Notes under the pieces: model-generated
The model's database searches: none
The model's input: only the letters and a program-made list of their open reading frames with translations
What the model was told of the DNA's origin: nothing
Shown: positions 1 to 8,502 of the stretch, piece after piece
Layout: the number at the start of each line of letters is the position of its first letter
How positions within the stretch are numbered: the first letter of the stretch is position 1
Program-made: the position numbers and the translations under genes
IMG/VR virus record: IMGVR_UViG_3300025759_000507
Span: 1-28,540 of that record
Direction: 5' to 3' (one strand)
DNA from: a virus
Length of the DNA stretch: 28,540 nucleotides

Positions 1-363
1 GTCAGCCATCTTATAGGCAGCACGATCAGCAGCCAAAGATGTGAAGTCTACGTTTGCAAACTGCTCTTCAATGTCATCCATTTTGAAAGCAAAGTAGTTA
101 GCTTTGTCAATGGTGAGCGAGAAGTCTGAGTCATCAAGCTTCTCTACTGAGATACCTGTGTGACGCTGCAGAGCGTTGACTGTTACGTCTGGCTCTTTTT
201 GAATGCGAACTGTGTCGCCTTGATTTGCAATCTCACCAAAGTAAGAGTTGTTAGTGATTGCGTTAGTTACAGCTGCACGGCGAAGTGCAATCTGTGCTTG
301 TTTGGAGTAAATAATCGGGGAGAAGTTCCCGTCAAATCCACCACCAGCGGTTCCAATAGCCAT
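1..363 (-). CDS. Major capsid protein, N-terminal part (runs off left edge)
   Basis: This gene is open from an ATG at 363 to the window edge, giving 121 residues. A strong ribosome binding site, AAGGAG, lies at 371-376. The protein begins MAIGTAGGGFDGNFSP, continues with a mixed helix and strand pattern, and contains KANYFAFKMDDIEEQ, typical of phage coat proteins in which a paired strand is followed by an acidic helix. It lies directly after a scaffold-like gene in the portal, scaffold, coat order, which supports the call. It appears to have its own promoter and a hairpin leader at 532-599, which would fit the high output needed for coat protein. The C-terminal part is not visible. Confidence 0.8.
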   Translation of the reverse strand, partial: MAIGTAGGGFDGNFSPIIYSKQAQIALRRAAVTNAITNNSYFGEIANQGDTVRIQKEPDVTVNALQRHTGISVEKLDDSDFSLTIDKANYFAFKMDDIEEQFANVDFTSLAADRAAYKMAD

Positions 364-531
364 AATAATTCTCCTTTATAGATATGGCGTGAAAGTTAGA
401 CACTACATATCCACAATAAAAGAGGCTCGTTGTCTTAGGGTAGTCAGCATTGCTATCAGGATGGCCGTCCTTCAAGCGCTGGGCCTATACTCAGAGGTAG
501 TTCTTCGTGTGGCTAGTGCTTAGTTAAAAGC

Positions 532-564
532 ATGTACAGGCAGTTAATGCCTGACACTGTACAT
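532..564 (-). other. Stem-loop at the predicted 5' end of the capsid mRNA
   Basis: On the minus strand ATGTAC (564-559) pairs with GTACAT (537-532), and AGGCA (552-548) pairs with TGCCT (542-538), with a left-hand bulge of six bases (558-553). The first stem base lies 8 nt after the -10 element at 577-572, so a transcript from that promoter would begin with this hairpin. Four T residues follow the stem on the minus strand, so a weak terminator is the alternative reading. Confidence 0.5.
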
Positions 565-571
565 ACCTATA

Positions 572-599
572 GTTTTATCTACTAATGAGAGTTTGTCAA
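572..599 (-). promoter_or_regulatory. Predicted sigma70-type promoter of the capsid gene
   Basis: The minus strand shows TTGACA (599-594), a 16 bp spacer, then TAAAAC (577-572) followed by TATAGG. It lies immediately after the scaffold stop codon and about 210 bp before the capsid start. The same layout recurs at 11903-11876 and 24345-24372. The -35 is perfect and the -10 matches four of six consensus bases. Confidence 0.5.
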
Positions 600-600
600 C

Positions 601-1530
601 TTATTTCTTACTCATATCGTAAATAAACTTACCAGAGCGCTGAGCATCAAAGATCTCATCCATGCGCTTCTCGTATTCCTTAATAGACATCTTAGCTACT
701 TGTGACTCAGTGATGTACTTAGATGAATCATCTGTGTCTGGTGTAGCACGTCCTTTAGCTTTAATCGAGGACGCTGCTGCCTTATCTGAACTAGAAGAGG
801 CTTTAGTCTTAATGCCTTGATCTGCCTTGTAAAGATCAATAACACGTGCAACTGACTTAGCGTCTTCACTATTCTCATACAGAGCATCCTGTACGACTTT
901 AGGCTGTTTCTCTGCCCAAGAGTGGAACGCATCATCTGCACGAATCTCTTGGAAGTCTGGGTGAAAAGAGAGTAACTCTGCTTCTGCCTTCTCACGCTTA
1001 GCTGTAGCACGTAAAGATTCAATCTCTTTTAAACGTCCATCAAGCTCAGAGGAACGCTCACTAGCTTTCTTATCAGCGATAGCCTCAACGATACCTGCTA
1101 CATCTGGGTACTTCTTAGCCCAAGCCTCTACTTCGTCTTCTGACTTAGGTAGTACAAGCTCATTCTTTGTAGCTGCATCTAGCTGTGCTGTGAGCTTATC
1201 AAGTTGTGCCTGAAACTCTTTCTCTTTCTCTTGAGTGTGTCGCCGTAGATCACCATAACGTTTCTTGAAGTTCTTTTCCTCAGCACTTAGATCTTCATCT
1301 TGTGCTTTGGCTTGTGGTTCTTCTTCTTGTTTGGGACTACTCTCTGCCTGAACTTGGGGTTCGCTAGGCTCTGAGCTATCGGGTTGCGCTTCAACAGCTT
1401 TTTCTTCTGTTTCATCTTGTGTTACGCCTGCCTGTTTAAGCAGTTCCCGTAGCTCAGCCTCATCACGTTCTACACGAGAAAGATTACGTTTGTGGGACTT
1501 TGAGTCCGTTTCAATTAGGGCTTCCGACAT
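601..1530 (-). CDS. Capsid assembly scaffolding protein
   Basis: This 309-residue, highly acidic, Glu/Lys/Ala-rich protein is predicted to be mostly helical. Low-complexity acidic stretches occupy about residues 38-85, and a probable coiled coil at about 90-190 holds runs such as EKEKEFQAQLDKL. The C-terminal third is polar, with a Lys/Ser linker. Length, charge and helix content match podovirus scaffold proteins, which guide coat assembly from inside the procapsid and then leave. The start at 1530 is supported by AAGGAG at 1537-1542. Its position just before the coat gene is the usual one. No catalytic motif is seen. Confidence 0.75.
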   Translation of the reverse strand: MSEALIETDSKSHKRNLSRVERDEAELRELLKQAGVTQDETEEKAVEAQPDSSEPSEPQVQAESSPKQEEEPQAKAQDEDLSAEEKNFKKRYGDLRRHTQEKEKEFQAQLDKLTAQLDAATKNELVLPKSEDEVEAWAKKYPDVAGIVEAIADKKASERSSELDGRLKEIESLRATAKREKAEAELLSFHPDFQEIRADDAFHSWAEKQPKVVQDALYENSEDAKSVARVIDLYKADQGIKTKASSSSDKAAASSIKAKGRATPDTDDSSKYITESQVAKMSIKEYEKRMDEIFDAQRSGKFIYDMSKK

Positions 1531-1551
1531 TTATTACTCCTTATGTTGGGG

Positions 1552-1583
1552 CCAGCCTTAGCTGGGTAGCCTTATAGTTTTAT
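1552..1583 (-). promoter_or_regulatory. TAAAACTATA element followed by a stem-loop, upstream of the scaffold gene
   Basis: The 11-mer ATAAAACTATA (1583-1573 on the minus strand) is identical to the one in the capsid promoter at 578-568. It is followed 12 nt after TAAAAC by the hairpin CCAGC-TAAG-GCTGG (1565-1552). No convincing -35 lies 16-17 bp upstream, so this may be a weak or activated promoter, or only a processing hairpin between the 906-aa gene and the scaffold gene. Confidence 0.3.
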
Positions 1584-1597
1584 GGGTAGTCTAGTAG

Positions 1598-4318
1598 TTA
1601 CTTCTTTTTCTTCTTAGGCTTAGATGCGAGACCGCCTTCTGAGAAACCTCCACCACGTTTTACTTTAGAGGTGTAAGTCTCTTTACCTTCATCATCAGTA
1701 CGTGCATCTGTTCCTTCACTTACCGATACACGAGCAGCCGCCCTGTCCCTATTTACCTCATTTACCCGTGCTCTAAATGTAGCTCTAGCAGATTCCTTAG
1801 GGCTTAATACACCATCGTCATCGTCAGTAGGCTGAGTTACAATATCAGACCCTCTTGGGCTATCAGGAGCATCTCTAAGTGCGGCAATATCATCGTTAGC
1901 CGCTTTAACTTCTGCTGTTTCTGCAGCTGTTGCAGCAGGAGTGTAACCTGCCTCAGGAGTGTAGCTGTATGGTTCTGTTACACCAGGAGTATCAGTCATA
2001 GCTGCTTGTACTGCCTCAGGGGTCATTACAGGAGGCGGTGCAGTAGGTGCTACCTCAGGCTTCTTAGCTTCTTCTGTCTTACCAAACAGACGCTCAAACA
2101 AACCAGGCTGATCTGCAGTCATAGTCTCTGTAAGATCTGTATAGAAAGCCTTCTGCTTAGCATCCAGAGAAGGATCTTTCATACGTCTAGCAAGCTCTTT
2201 AGTGACTTGCTTAGATTGATGCCACGTAGCTGCTTTGAAGGCCATACCAATAAGAGGATTAACCATACCTAAGCCTAATGCAATAGCGGTTCTACTTGTA
2301 TCTTTCTGTGCATCAACTAGATCACGTAACTCTGATGCTGACAAGCCTTTGTAGTCAATAGGCTCTGGATCGGATGCACTTGGGTCAAACCCACTATCAT
2401 CATCACTAGGTGCAGCCTCTTTAGCTTCGCTAGGTACAGCATCAGGAGTGTAGGGAGAATACCCATCAGGCACTGCACTCATAGGCATACCGTTGAAGAA
2501 CAGAATAGTAATGATATTACCTGCAGCATTGCTGTACTGGCGCTGCTCCATGCCTGTGTTTTGGTAGTTCTCTTCTGTCAGAGGGATGTCACCTGTATCA
2601 ACTAAGCCACCAGGAGCATAACCAGAGATGTAACCACCCTTGTTCATCATAGGCTGTTCTTCTTCACCGTCATCAACTATCTGTAGCTCAGAGATGTCAA
2701 AGGGTAGTTCGTCACCACCCATCTCCATACCAATAGGTTCACCACCAATACGTCCATTAGCTTCCATAGCATTGAAGCCTGTCTTAGCTTCTGTGCGTAG
2801 ATCCTCAAAGAACTTAACACCAAAGAAACGAACTACATCAGCAGGTACAACATATTCACCTTCACTTAGTTGAGCGGGGATGTCATCACGTACTTCTTCT
2901 GGTAAGGAGCCTGTAGGGACTTCATTGCCTGACACAGGGTCTACATCCTCCGCTAGACCACCTATTGCAAAGGCTCTTACTGTTTGATCGTCTTCGCCCT
3001 GAATTAAATCGTCAGCCATGCCTGTGGCTATTAGAGAATCTTGTTGGCCTGCGTACATATCTTCTTCTCCTACTAAACCACCCTTAGCGAACTTACGTCC
3101 TAGTATTTCTTCTATTTCATCCCTGTAAGGGAGATCTTTTACACCAGCAGCCTCTTGTGCTGCCTTTGCTTCTTCACGACTTAATACACGGTTAACTTTC
3201 ATATCACCGCCTACTACCCATGTTTCAGCATCTGCCTGACCGTCTTGATAAGTATAGCTACCGCCAGAAGGAAGTTTATCGTTTATGTCTGTCCTGTTAC
3301 GCTCCTGCATGTATTTTAAAAGATCTTCACTGGTATCATCTGCCATGTCTACCTCAACAAAGACCTGATCCTCTGCTCTGCGTTTTACATAGTATTTCTT
3401 CTGGGTCTTTACTCTTTTCTTATCTTCTGCAGATAATTCAGCTACCTTCTTTTTGCCTACAAGCTTACCGTCAAGATAGTTAAAGGTTTTTGCTTTAAAG
3501 GCTTTTGGTGTTACTCCTGCCTTTAAAAGCTTATTCCTTTCAGCAGAAGTAATAATAAGATCCTCTGGACCTAAGTGATGTGCAACAGGCTTTGTAGTAG
3601 CATGAAAACCAGGTCTAGAAGCAACCGCTCTTACTTTGCCAAAGGGTGCAGATTTACTAGGTTTTTCAACAGGAAATCCTGCTTCTCTTAGTTTATCTGC
3701 AGTCTCTTGGTCTGGAAGGGTCTGCATATCTCCTGTTGCTTTAGACTTTTCACCTTTAGATCTTGCAGCGCCTCTACTGGGTACATACATATTACCATTA
3801 GCACCTTTAAAGGTGACAGGCGGTACAGATGCTGATACCCATTCACCAACAGGTATCTCATCAGAAGCATTAACAAATAACGGATATAACTTCCCATCAT
3901 CCGCCTGTGTTGCTATTCTATAAGCGCTTCGTGTCTTCTTGAATGGCTGTTTAGGTTTTAATTGTACATTACCAAGACCAGAACCCATAGCATTAGGATC
4001 TACCTCTACACGCTTAGCTACATCAAATACTTCTTTAGCACCCTTCTTAATAGCTTTAGCAGCAGCATCGCCTAAACCTGGTACAAGTCCTACAAGAGCA
4101 GCACCGCCCAGCGCACCTGCTAAGTAGTAATTAGGCTCATCTTTTTGTAGTTCGTCATAGACATCTTTAGCAGCCATAGCGTCACCAATGATAGGTGTAG
4201 CACTAGCAACAAAGGTAGCAGCATCTTTAAAAGACACCTCTGGAATATCGACTGCAAGCTTCTTACCCTCTGCAGCCCAACCTAAAGCTTCCTCTGTCTG
4301 CTTATCTAAGTCAGCCAT
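1598..4318 (-). CDS. Large virion-associated protein, polyvalent or toxin-like architecture
   Basis: This 906-residue protein lies between portal and scaffold genes, where podoviruses often keep internal or ejected proteins. Residues about 30-95 form a hydrophobic Gly-rich segment with two related turns, TPIIGD (41-46) and LVPGLGD (78-84), which resembles pre-toxin regions of polymorphic toxins. Residues about 128-400 look like a folded domain: AYRIAT (132-137), GFHATTKPVAHHLG (237-250), VFVEVDMADD (319-328), WVVGGDMKVNRVL (367-379). This recalls domains of large polyvalent proteins, perhaps ADP-ribosyltransferase-like. Beyond 410 it is low complexity, with five GGL or GGY repeats (near 413, 453, 561, 570, 895), an EGEYVVPADVV motif (486-496), and a Lys-rich end. 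Domain naming is inference; a virion role rests on position. Confidence 0.5.
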   Translation of the reverse strand: MADLDKQTEEALGWAAEGKKLAVDIPEVSFKDAATFVASATPIIGDAMAAKDVYDELQKDEPNYYLAGALGGAALVGLVPGLGDAAAKAIKKGAKEVFDVAKRVEVDPNAMGSGLGNVQLKPKQPFKKTRSAYRIATQADDGKLYPLFVNASDEIPVGEWVSASVPPVTFKGANGNMYVPSRGAARSKGEKSKATGDMQTLPDQETADKLREAGFPVEKPSKSAPFGKVRAVASRPGFHATTKPVAHHLGPEDLIITSAERNKLLKAGVTPKAFKAKTFNYLDGKLVGKKKVAELSAEDKKRVKTQKKYYVKRRAEDQVFVEVDMADDTSEDLLKYMQERNRTDINDKLPSGGSYTYQDGQADAETWVVGGDMKVNRVLSREEAKAAQEAAGVKDLPYRDEIEEILGRKFAKGGLVGEEDMYAGQQDSLIATGMADDLIQGEDDQTVRAFAIGGLAEDVDPVSGNEVPTGSLPEEVRDDIPAQLSEGEYVVPADVVRFFGVKFFEDLRTEAKTGFNAMEANGRIGGEPIGMEMGGDELPFDISELQIVDDGEEEQPMMNKGGYISGYAPGGLVDTGDIPLTEENYQNTGMEQRQYSNAAGNIITILFFNGMPMSAVPDGYSPYTPDAVPSEAKEAAPSDDDSGFDPSASDPEPIDYKGLSASELRDLVDAQKDTSRTAIALGLGMVNPLIGMAFKAATWHQSKQVTKELARRMKDPSLDAKQKAFYTDLTETMTADQPGLFERLFGKTEEAKKPEVAPTAPPPVMTPEAVQAAMTDTPGVTEPYSYTPEAGYTPAATAAETAEVKAANDDIAALRDAPDSPRGSDIVTQPTDDDDGVLSPKESARATFRARVNEVNRDRAAARVSVSEGTDARTDDEGKETYTSKVKRGGGFSEGGLASKPKKKKK

Positions 4319-4499
4319 TCACTTTGTCCCTCAAGTATTGTAGTTGCCTAAGAGCACGTAAAGCACCCTGATGTCTGTATAGTTCAGCGGTATCTGTAAC
4401 ACTCTCCATGCTACGGTGTTGTATGGAGATGCGCTCCTCAATCTCAACTAGAAACGCATCCCATTTAGCCTTATCGTTTACGAAGCTCTTAAGCGACAT
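4311..4499 (-). CDS. Small conserved protein after portal, function unknown
   Basis: This 62-residue protein starts MSLKSFVNDKAKWDAFL and is rich in charged helix, with a probable amphipathic coil through RSMESVTDTAELYRHQGALRAL. The ATG at 4499 is preferred because it overlaps the portal stop by 11 bp, like other junctions here; an earlier start would run deep into the portal gene. It ends 8 bp inside the next gene, so it is translationally coupled on both sides. The position suggests a head-assembly or connector helper, but no motif proves this. Confidence 0.65.
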   Translation of the reverse strand: MSLKSFVNDKAKWDAFLVEIEERISIQHRSMESVTDTAELYRHQGALRALRQLQYLRDKVNG

Positions 4500-6618
4500 T
4501 ACCAGTAAACCCTTGCTCACCTGGTGTAGGTGCTGTGCCAATGCCTATCTGAGAGCCACCACCACCTGAGGTGTCCTGTACGCCCTGTGGAGCCTGTCCT
4601 TCTGGCGCTGGGCTACCCTGAGGCATGTTAACGCCTTCTGGCCCTACAGGAGGCTGTGCGGGAGCCTGGAAGCCTTTTAGGATCTCAGCCTGTATAGCGG
4701 CATCCTGCATGGAGTTAGTAACCTTGTCTGGGTCAAGATCCATAGACTTAGCAATCTCACGAATGATGTAGTCCATCTTAGCAAAGGGAGCTAGTACTGG
4801 GTTCTGTGCTACTTGCAAGAACTGCATCAAGCGTTGTGACCGTACTTCGTTAGCCATTAAGCTTTCTGTACCAGAGGCATGTACCTCTAAGTCACCACGA
4901 ATCTTCTCATCAAAGTCAAACTGCATGTTGAATGAGAAGAAAGCTTTGCCTAGTGGGCGAATCAAGTAGTCATCTACGTTCTTAACTACCGTCCGAATAG
5001 AACCGTTAGCAGCAGACATAAGCATAGAAATACCAGAAGCTGTACGCCCAACGCCTGATACTCCGGTTTGTCCATGAGCAAAACTAGGGAATCCAGTACT
5101 CTCATCAGCTAGAACTCGTGCCTTATCAAAGAGTTGCATGTTCTCTTGTGCTACGTTAGGGAACTTAGTACCAAAGATTCCTTGCCCTGGAGCACCCCCT
5201 TGACGCCGGAACACCTTGCCTGGGTACACAGATAAGTCTTGACCCGGAACCATGTTGGTCTCATCTACTTCAATGATAAGATTACCAGACAGTGCAGCAT
5301 TGTCAATAGCCATACGCATAAAGCCATTCATCAATGTCTGAGTATCATCCATGTTCTCAGCAATACCTACACCAAAGAAGGAGTAAGGGTTATGCTCATA
5401 GGGTACGGAGTAGTAAGGGATACGTGTAGGTTTGAATGGGTTAAGTACAAAGCGAAGTACCTCACCATTACAGATCCACACGTTACAGTTTACTTCATCT
5501 AAATCTTTAAGTGCCTTGGGGATAGCCACACCATGCTGTTCAAGTACAGACGTATCAACAAAGCCCCAGAACTCTAATACTTCCCAACGCTCAGAGGCTG
5601 GCTGTGTATCGTCATCCTCCATAGTCATTTCCCAGTACTTCTGAATGTAGCTGGGGCCTTTATCAATAGCCATGCTAATTGAGTCAGACATAAAGTAAGG
5701 GCGAGACTTGAGTGAGCGAAGCTGTGTGCGGGACATCTTATGGCGTTGAACAACATACTCTGCATCATTCATAGACTTAGCTTCTGGGTCAGGATAGAAG
5801 TCCCACACAGAAACGTGGCTACACTCAGGTACAGTCTTTACAATAGGGTCATACTCACCCTGCTCATCCCAGTTGGGGTATTCCTTATCTACAGCAAACG
5901 GGCCTTTCATGACACCTGTGCCAAGCAAAGCCATCTCGAATGCCATAGAGCGTAGATGTGTAGAAGCGCCAGACTCTTGAAGCTGGTCATGGATCTTCTT
6001 TTCCATCTTCTTAGCTGCAACCATAGCAGGATGGAATGTTACAGTAGTTGGTGTAGTACCGTCACCCTCAATGATCTTATCTGACACAGCTTCTAGCTTA
6101 CTAGACAGAGGGCCAAGGCGTTTAGAGAGATCTGCGAGGGTCTCACCTGGCTCTAGCTTAGTGTTACCATCAAGCAAATAAGGCTGTGCTGCACCCTTCT
6201 GAGTTACAGGCTTTAAAGCTTCACCAGCTGCAGCGGCATTAGGGTCAACGTTAATGTGTACCGACTCAGCTACACCATCAGGAAGCACAGAAGGATTTAC
6301 AGATAGAGGAAACTTGTTATTGCCGAATAATACGTCTACGATCTGACCGTATGCTGCCAGTGTTTTAGTCTTAGTGACCTTAACAAATACACGAGACTTC
6401 TCAGTGTCAGTAAACTGTACGTCCTTACCATACAAGCCACGATAGTTACGGTAAGCTTTTAGCCAACGCTCCTCATCCGCATAGCGAGAATCCTCAGCAC
6501 GTTTGTAACGCTCTTCAACAAAAGAGACTACACTTGATTTAGTTTCAAAGATACTGTCAGTACTGTCTTCTGCAGCTACGACTTCATCTGTTTCAAACAT
6601 TTCTTCTTGTTCTGCCAT
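4489..6618 (-). CDS. Portal protein
   Basis: This 709-residue protein follows the large terminase, the standard place for the portal, the dodecameric ring at one capsid vertex through which DNA is packaged. Its length is near that of P22-type portals (about 725 residues) rather than T7 gp8 (about 536). The N-terminal part contains RWLKAYRNYRGLYG, typical of portal clip and stem regions. The middle contains FGVGIAENMDDTQTLMNGFMRM, a conserved portal helix pattern. The C-terminus is a Pro/Gly/Gln-rich tail. An in-frame TTG lies two codons upstream at 6624 and would overlap the terminase stop; the ATG at 6618 is the more likely start. Confidence 0.85.
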   Translation of the reverse strand: MAEQEEMFETDEVVAAEDSTDSIFETKSSVVSFVEERYKRAEDSRYADEERWLKAYRNYRGLYGKDVQFTDTEKSRVFVKVTKTKTLAAYGQIVDVLFGNNKFPLSVNPSVLPDGVAESVHINVDPNAAAAGEALKPVTQKGAAQPYLLDGNTKLEPGETLADLSKRLGPLSSKLEAVSDKIIEGDGTTPTTVTFHPAMVAAKKMEKKIHDQLQESGASTHLRSMAFEMALLGTGVMKGPFAVDKEYPNWDEQGEYDPIVKTVPECSHVSVWDFYPDPEAKSMNDAEYVVQRHKMSRTQLRSLKSRPYFMSDSISMAIDKGPSYIQKYWEMTMEDDDTQPASERWEVLEFWGFVDTSVLEQHGVAIPKALKDLDEVNCNVWICNGEVLRFVLNPFKPTRIPYYSVPYEHNPYSFFGVGIAENMDDTQTLMNGFMRMAIDNAALSGNLIIEVDETNMVPGQDLSVYPGKVFRRQGGAPGQGIFGTKFPNVAQENMQLFDKARVLADESTGFPSFAHGQTGVSGVGRTASGISMLMSAANGSIRTVVKNVDDYLIRPLGKAFFSFNMQFDFDEKIRGDLEVHASGTESLMANEVRSQRLMQFLQVAQNPVLAPFAKMDYIIREIAKSMDLDPDKVTNSMQDAAIQAEILKGFQAPAQPPVGPEGVNMPQGSPAPEGQAPQGVQDTSGGGGSQIGIGTAPTPGEQGFTGNVA

Positions 6619-6620
6619 TA

Positions 6621-8222
6621 TCAATACCCGAATGATGGATCACTAGCCTGAAAGCCAGTGCGTTGTTTTGCTGGGTTGTAATCCCATATGCTGCTACGTG
6701 GACGTGTCATAATACCGTATCTTAAAGCGTCATATAAGTGATCCTCTGCGTGAGTATCAACATCTTCTGGGTTCCGCTTGTCCAGAGGAATACTAGGTAT
6801 CTGTGCAATAGTGTTTGTACAGTTATCCATGAATACAAGTTGAGGCTTCTCAGTGAACTCATCCACCTTTAACCGTCTATGTATCTCGTTCTTACCTGCG
6901 ACACGTGAGCCTCTTGACCTGTCAGACGGACGCCAACGACACCCTTTCATATTCATCTGCTCTGCCAAGCTAGGCCCAGTGTCGCCACGGTTGTGCCATA
7001 AAGAACTATCTAGCACCCCGTATCGTATTGTACCATCTTTTGCTTCTGCTTCAAGTATTAAATCTGCTAAATCAGAAGCTGTCACTTTAGAGACGTACAT
7101 CTCACGGTACACAATGACTTGCTCATCAGGTGCTACAGCAAACCACAGAACACCAGTGTAGCTACCATAACCGTAATCGCAAGCCCTAAACTTTGCCCAA
7201 GAGTCAGGAACTTCGAATGCGTCCACGACATGTACCTTTCGGTCAAACTCTGGAAAAGCTGCACCCTCATTAATGTCCCAGTTACCTTCAAGTAACTGCT
7301 TGCGCTGATGCTCTGGAAGCGAGAGAAGCATTGCTTCATAGTCGCCAGCGTCAGCCAAGTACGGATTGTCAAATAGAGAGGCTGGAATAAAGCGCCGTTT
7401 AAATAGAGGCATACCTTCTTTACTATGCCCTTTAGGGAAAGTAATCGTGTCGCCTGTTTCAATATTAGTTGCCCAGAACGGCTTACCACCGATTGCAGGG
7501 TCAATAAACATCTTTTTAACCCAAGCATGTCCTGCTCCTCCGGGGTTTGTTGTAGCCCTCATGTATAGGCCAAGATTAGACGCATGTGCAGATCTCAAGC
7601 GAGACCTCATATAATCCCAAGCGTAAGGGCTAGACCATTGCGTAAGCTCATCGAATCCAATCCAGTTAAAAGCCTGACCTTGATACCGTGTGACATCCGT
7701 GTCTTTATCAAGATAAGACATCCAAAGTCTGCCACCCTGAGGAGAAGTCCATTGCGATTTACGTTCCGACCACTTAATACCAGGTATTGCACGGGGGTAT
7801 AACTCCTGACTCTTTTGTATAAGTTCTCTTAGTTCTTCCGTAGTATGTCGGACTAGCAACCCTGAGAAGTTAGGGTCATTCAGTCCATGTAGAGGGTCAG
7901 CCAACATGGCGTAGCTCTTACCTCCACCAGCTGCTCCACCATAAAGTACCTCACGTTCTGACGCACTCAAGAAGAATGTCTGAGGTCCAGGGTTAGGCTT
8001 GAATACTACCTGTTGAGCTTCCTCAACATCATACTCAGGTGCTTTAACTTGTGCAGGTACAGTCTCTACAACAGTAGTAACAGGCTCCTCAATACTTTTC
8101 GTTAGGGTCTGTGTAGGCTCCTGCGCCTTTACTTTCGAGCTTCTCGATTTGCTCAAGCGTTTCTTCGAGCCACTTGGCAAGCTTACGTTTAATTGTAATT
8201 GCTTTTTTACGTTTTTGCTCAA
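6621..8222 (-). CDS. terL: Terminase large subunit
   Basis: This is the packaging motor ATPase and headful or end-cutting nuclease. Walker A is GGAAGGGKS (95-103), Walker B is WIGFDE (187-192), and the coupling motif is TTNPGG (224-229). The nuclease acidic residues sit in ACDYGYG (D349), LDSS (D405) and HAEDHLYDALR (D494, D498). The only available start upstream of the core is TTG at 8222, because no ATG or GTG occurs in frame for more than 90 codons. That start gives a basic, low-complexity extension of about 70 residues and a 134 bp overlap with the preceding gene. The true start is therefore uncertain, but the core from about residue 73 is clear. Confidence 0.92.
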   Translation of the reverse strand: MSKNVKKQLQLNVSLPSGSKKRLSKSRSSKVKAQEPTQTLTKSIEEPVTTVVETVPAQVKAPEYDVEEAQQVVFKPNPGPQTFFLSASEREVLYGGAAGGGKSYAMLADPLHGLNDPNFSGLLVRHTTEELRELIQKSQELYPRAIPGIKWSERKSQWTSPQGGRLWMSYLDKDTDVTRYQGQAFNWIGFDELTQWSSPYAWDYMRSRLRSAHASNLGLYMRATTNPGGAGHAWVKKMFIDPAIGGKPFWATNIETGDTITFPKGHSKEGMPLFKRRFIPASLFDNPYLADAGDYEAMLLSLPEHQRKQLLEGNWDINEGAAFPEFDRKVHVVDAFEVPDSWAKFRACDYGYGSYTGVLWFAVAPDEQVIVYREMYVSKVTASDLADLILEAEAKDGTIRYGVLDSSLWHNRGDTGPSLAEQMNMKGCRWRPSDRSRGSRVAGKNEIHRRLKVDEFTEKPQLVFMDNCTNTIAQIPSIPLDKRNPEDVDTHAEDHLYDALRYGIMTRPRSSIWDYNPAKQRTGFQASDPSFGY

Positions 8223-8502
8223 CTTCGATTCTTTTCTTTAGGCCTGTAAAAGATATAGTTCTACCTGTCTCTTTACTTAGCCAGGCTGCTACCGCACGAT
8301 AACTATACTGCTTAAGGTGACGCTTTGCAAGCTCTAAAGCCTCAAGTTCTGACTCAATAGGTAAAAGCACCCTATCGTTCTCTGGATCTACCCTGTAGCC
8401 AAACGGTACTTTCTTAGCAATCTTAACTATAGGATGCCATTCTTTTGTGTGGTTCTTTGGGGGTAACGGTAACTGCCAGAACCCTAAGTCTCTATCAGGT
8501 AT
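8089..8502 (-). CDS. Conserved terminase-operon protein with no normal start codon
   Basis: The frame is open from upstream of 8502 to 8089 and reads IPDRDLGFWQLPLPP, then FGYRVDPENDRVLLPI, then LKQYSYRAVAAWL and a helical Lys-rich end. This looks like real protein throughout, including the part before the only GTG (8370). I recall related marine-phage proteins beginning near PDRDLGFW, but could not check. No ATG, GTG or TTG exists before 8370. An ATA sits exactly where the start is expected, overlapping the small terminase stop as TAATA at 8504-8500, with AGAAGG at 8520-8515. The region SYRAVAAWLSKETGRTISFTGLKKRI looks like a helix-turn-helix, so it may be a DNA-recognition partner of the terminase. 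It is 137 residues from the ATA or 93 from GTG. Confidence 0.6.
   Translation of the reverse strand: MPDRDLGFWQLPLPPKNHTKEWHPIVKIAKKVPFGYRVDPENDRVLLPIESELEALELAKRHLKQYSYRAVAAWLSKETGRTISFTGLKKRIEVEQKRKKAITIKRKLAKWLEETLEQIEKLESKGAGAYTDPNEKY

Noticed and set aside
532-578. Terminator between scaffold and capsid genes
   Set aside because: The stem is bulged and sits right after a promoter; a 5' leader hairpin explains it better, although a weak terminator is not excluded.
560-590. T7-type phage RNA polymerase promoter (AACTATAGG resembles CACTATAGG)
   Set aside because: The upstream half does not match, no phage RNA polymerase gene is in the window, and a sigma70 TTGACA at the right spacing explains the site.
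2006-4127. Several plus-strand open frames opposite the 906-aa virion gene
   Set aside because: They are antisense to a well-supported gene, lack ribosome binding sites and show biased composition typical of shadow frames.
8205-8212. Programmed -1 frameshift linking the linker gene to the large terminase
   Set aside because: The A run would shift from the terminase frame into the linker frame, not the needed direction; +1 or -2 would be required.
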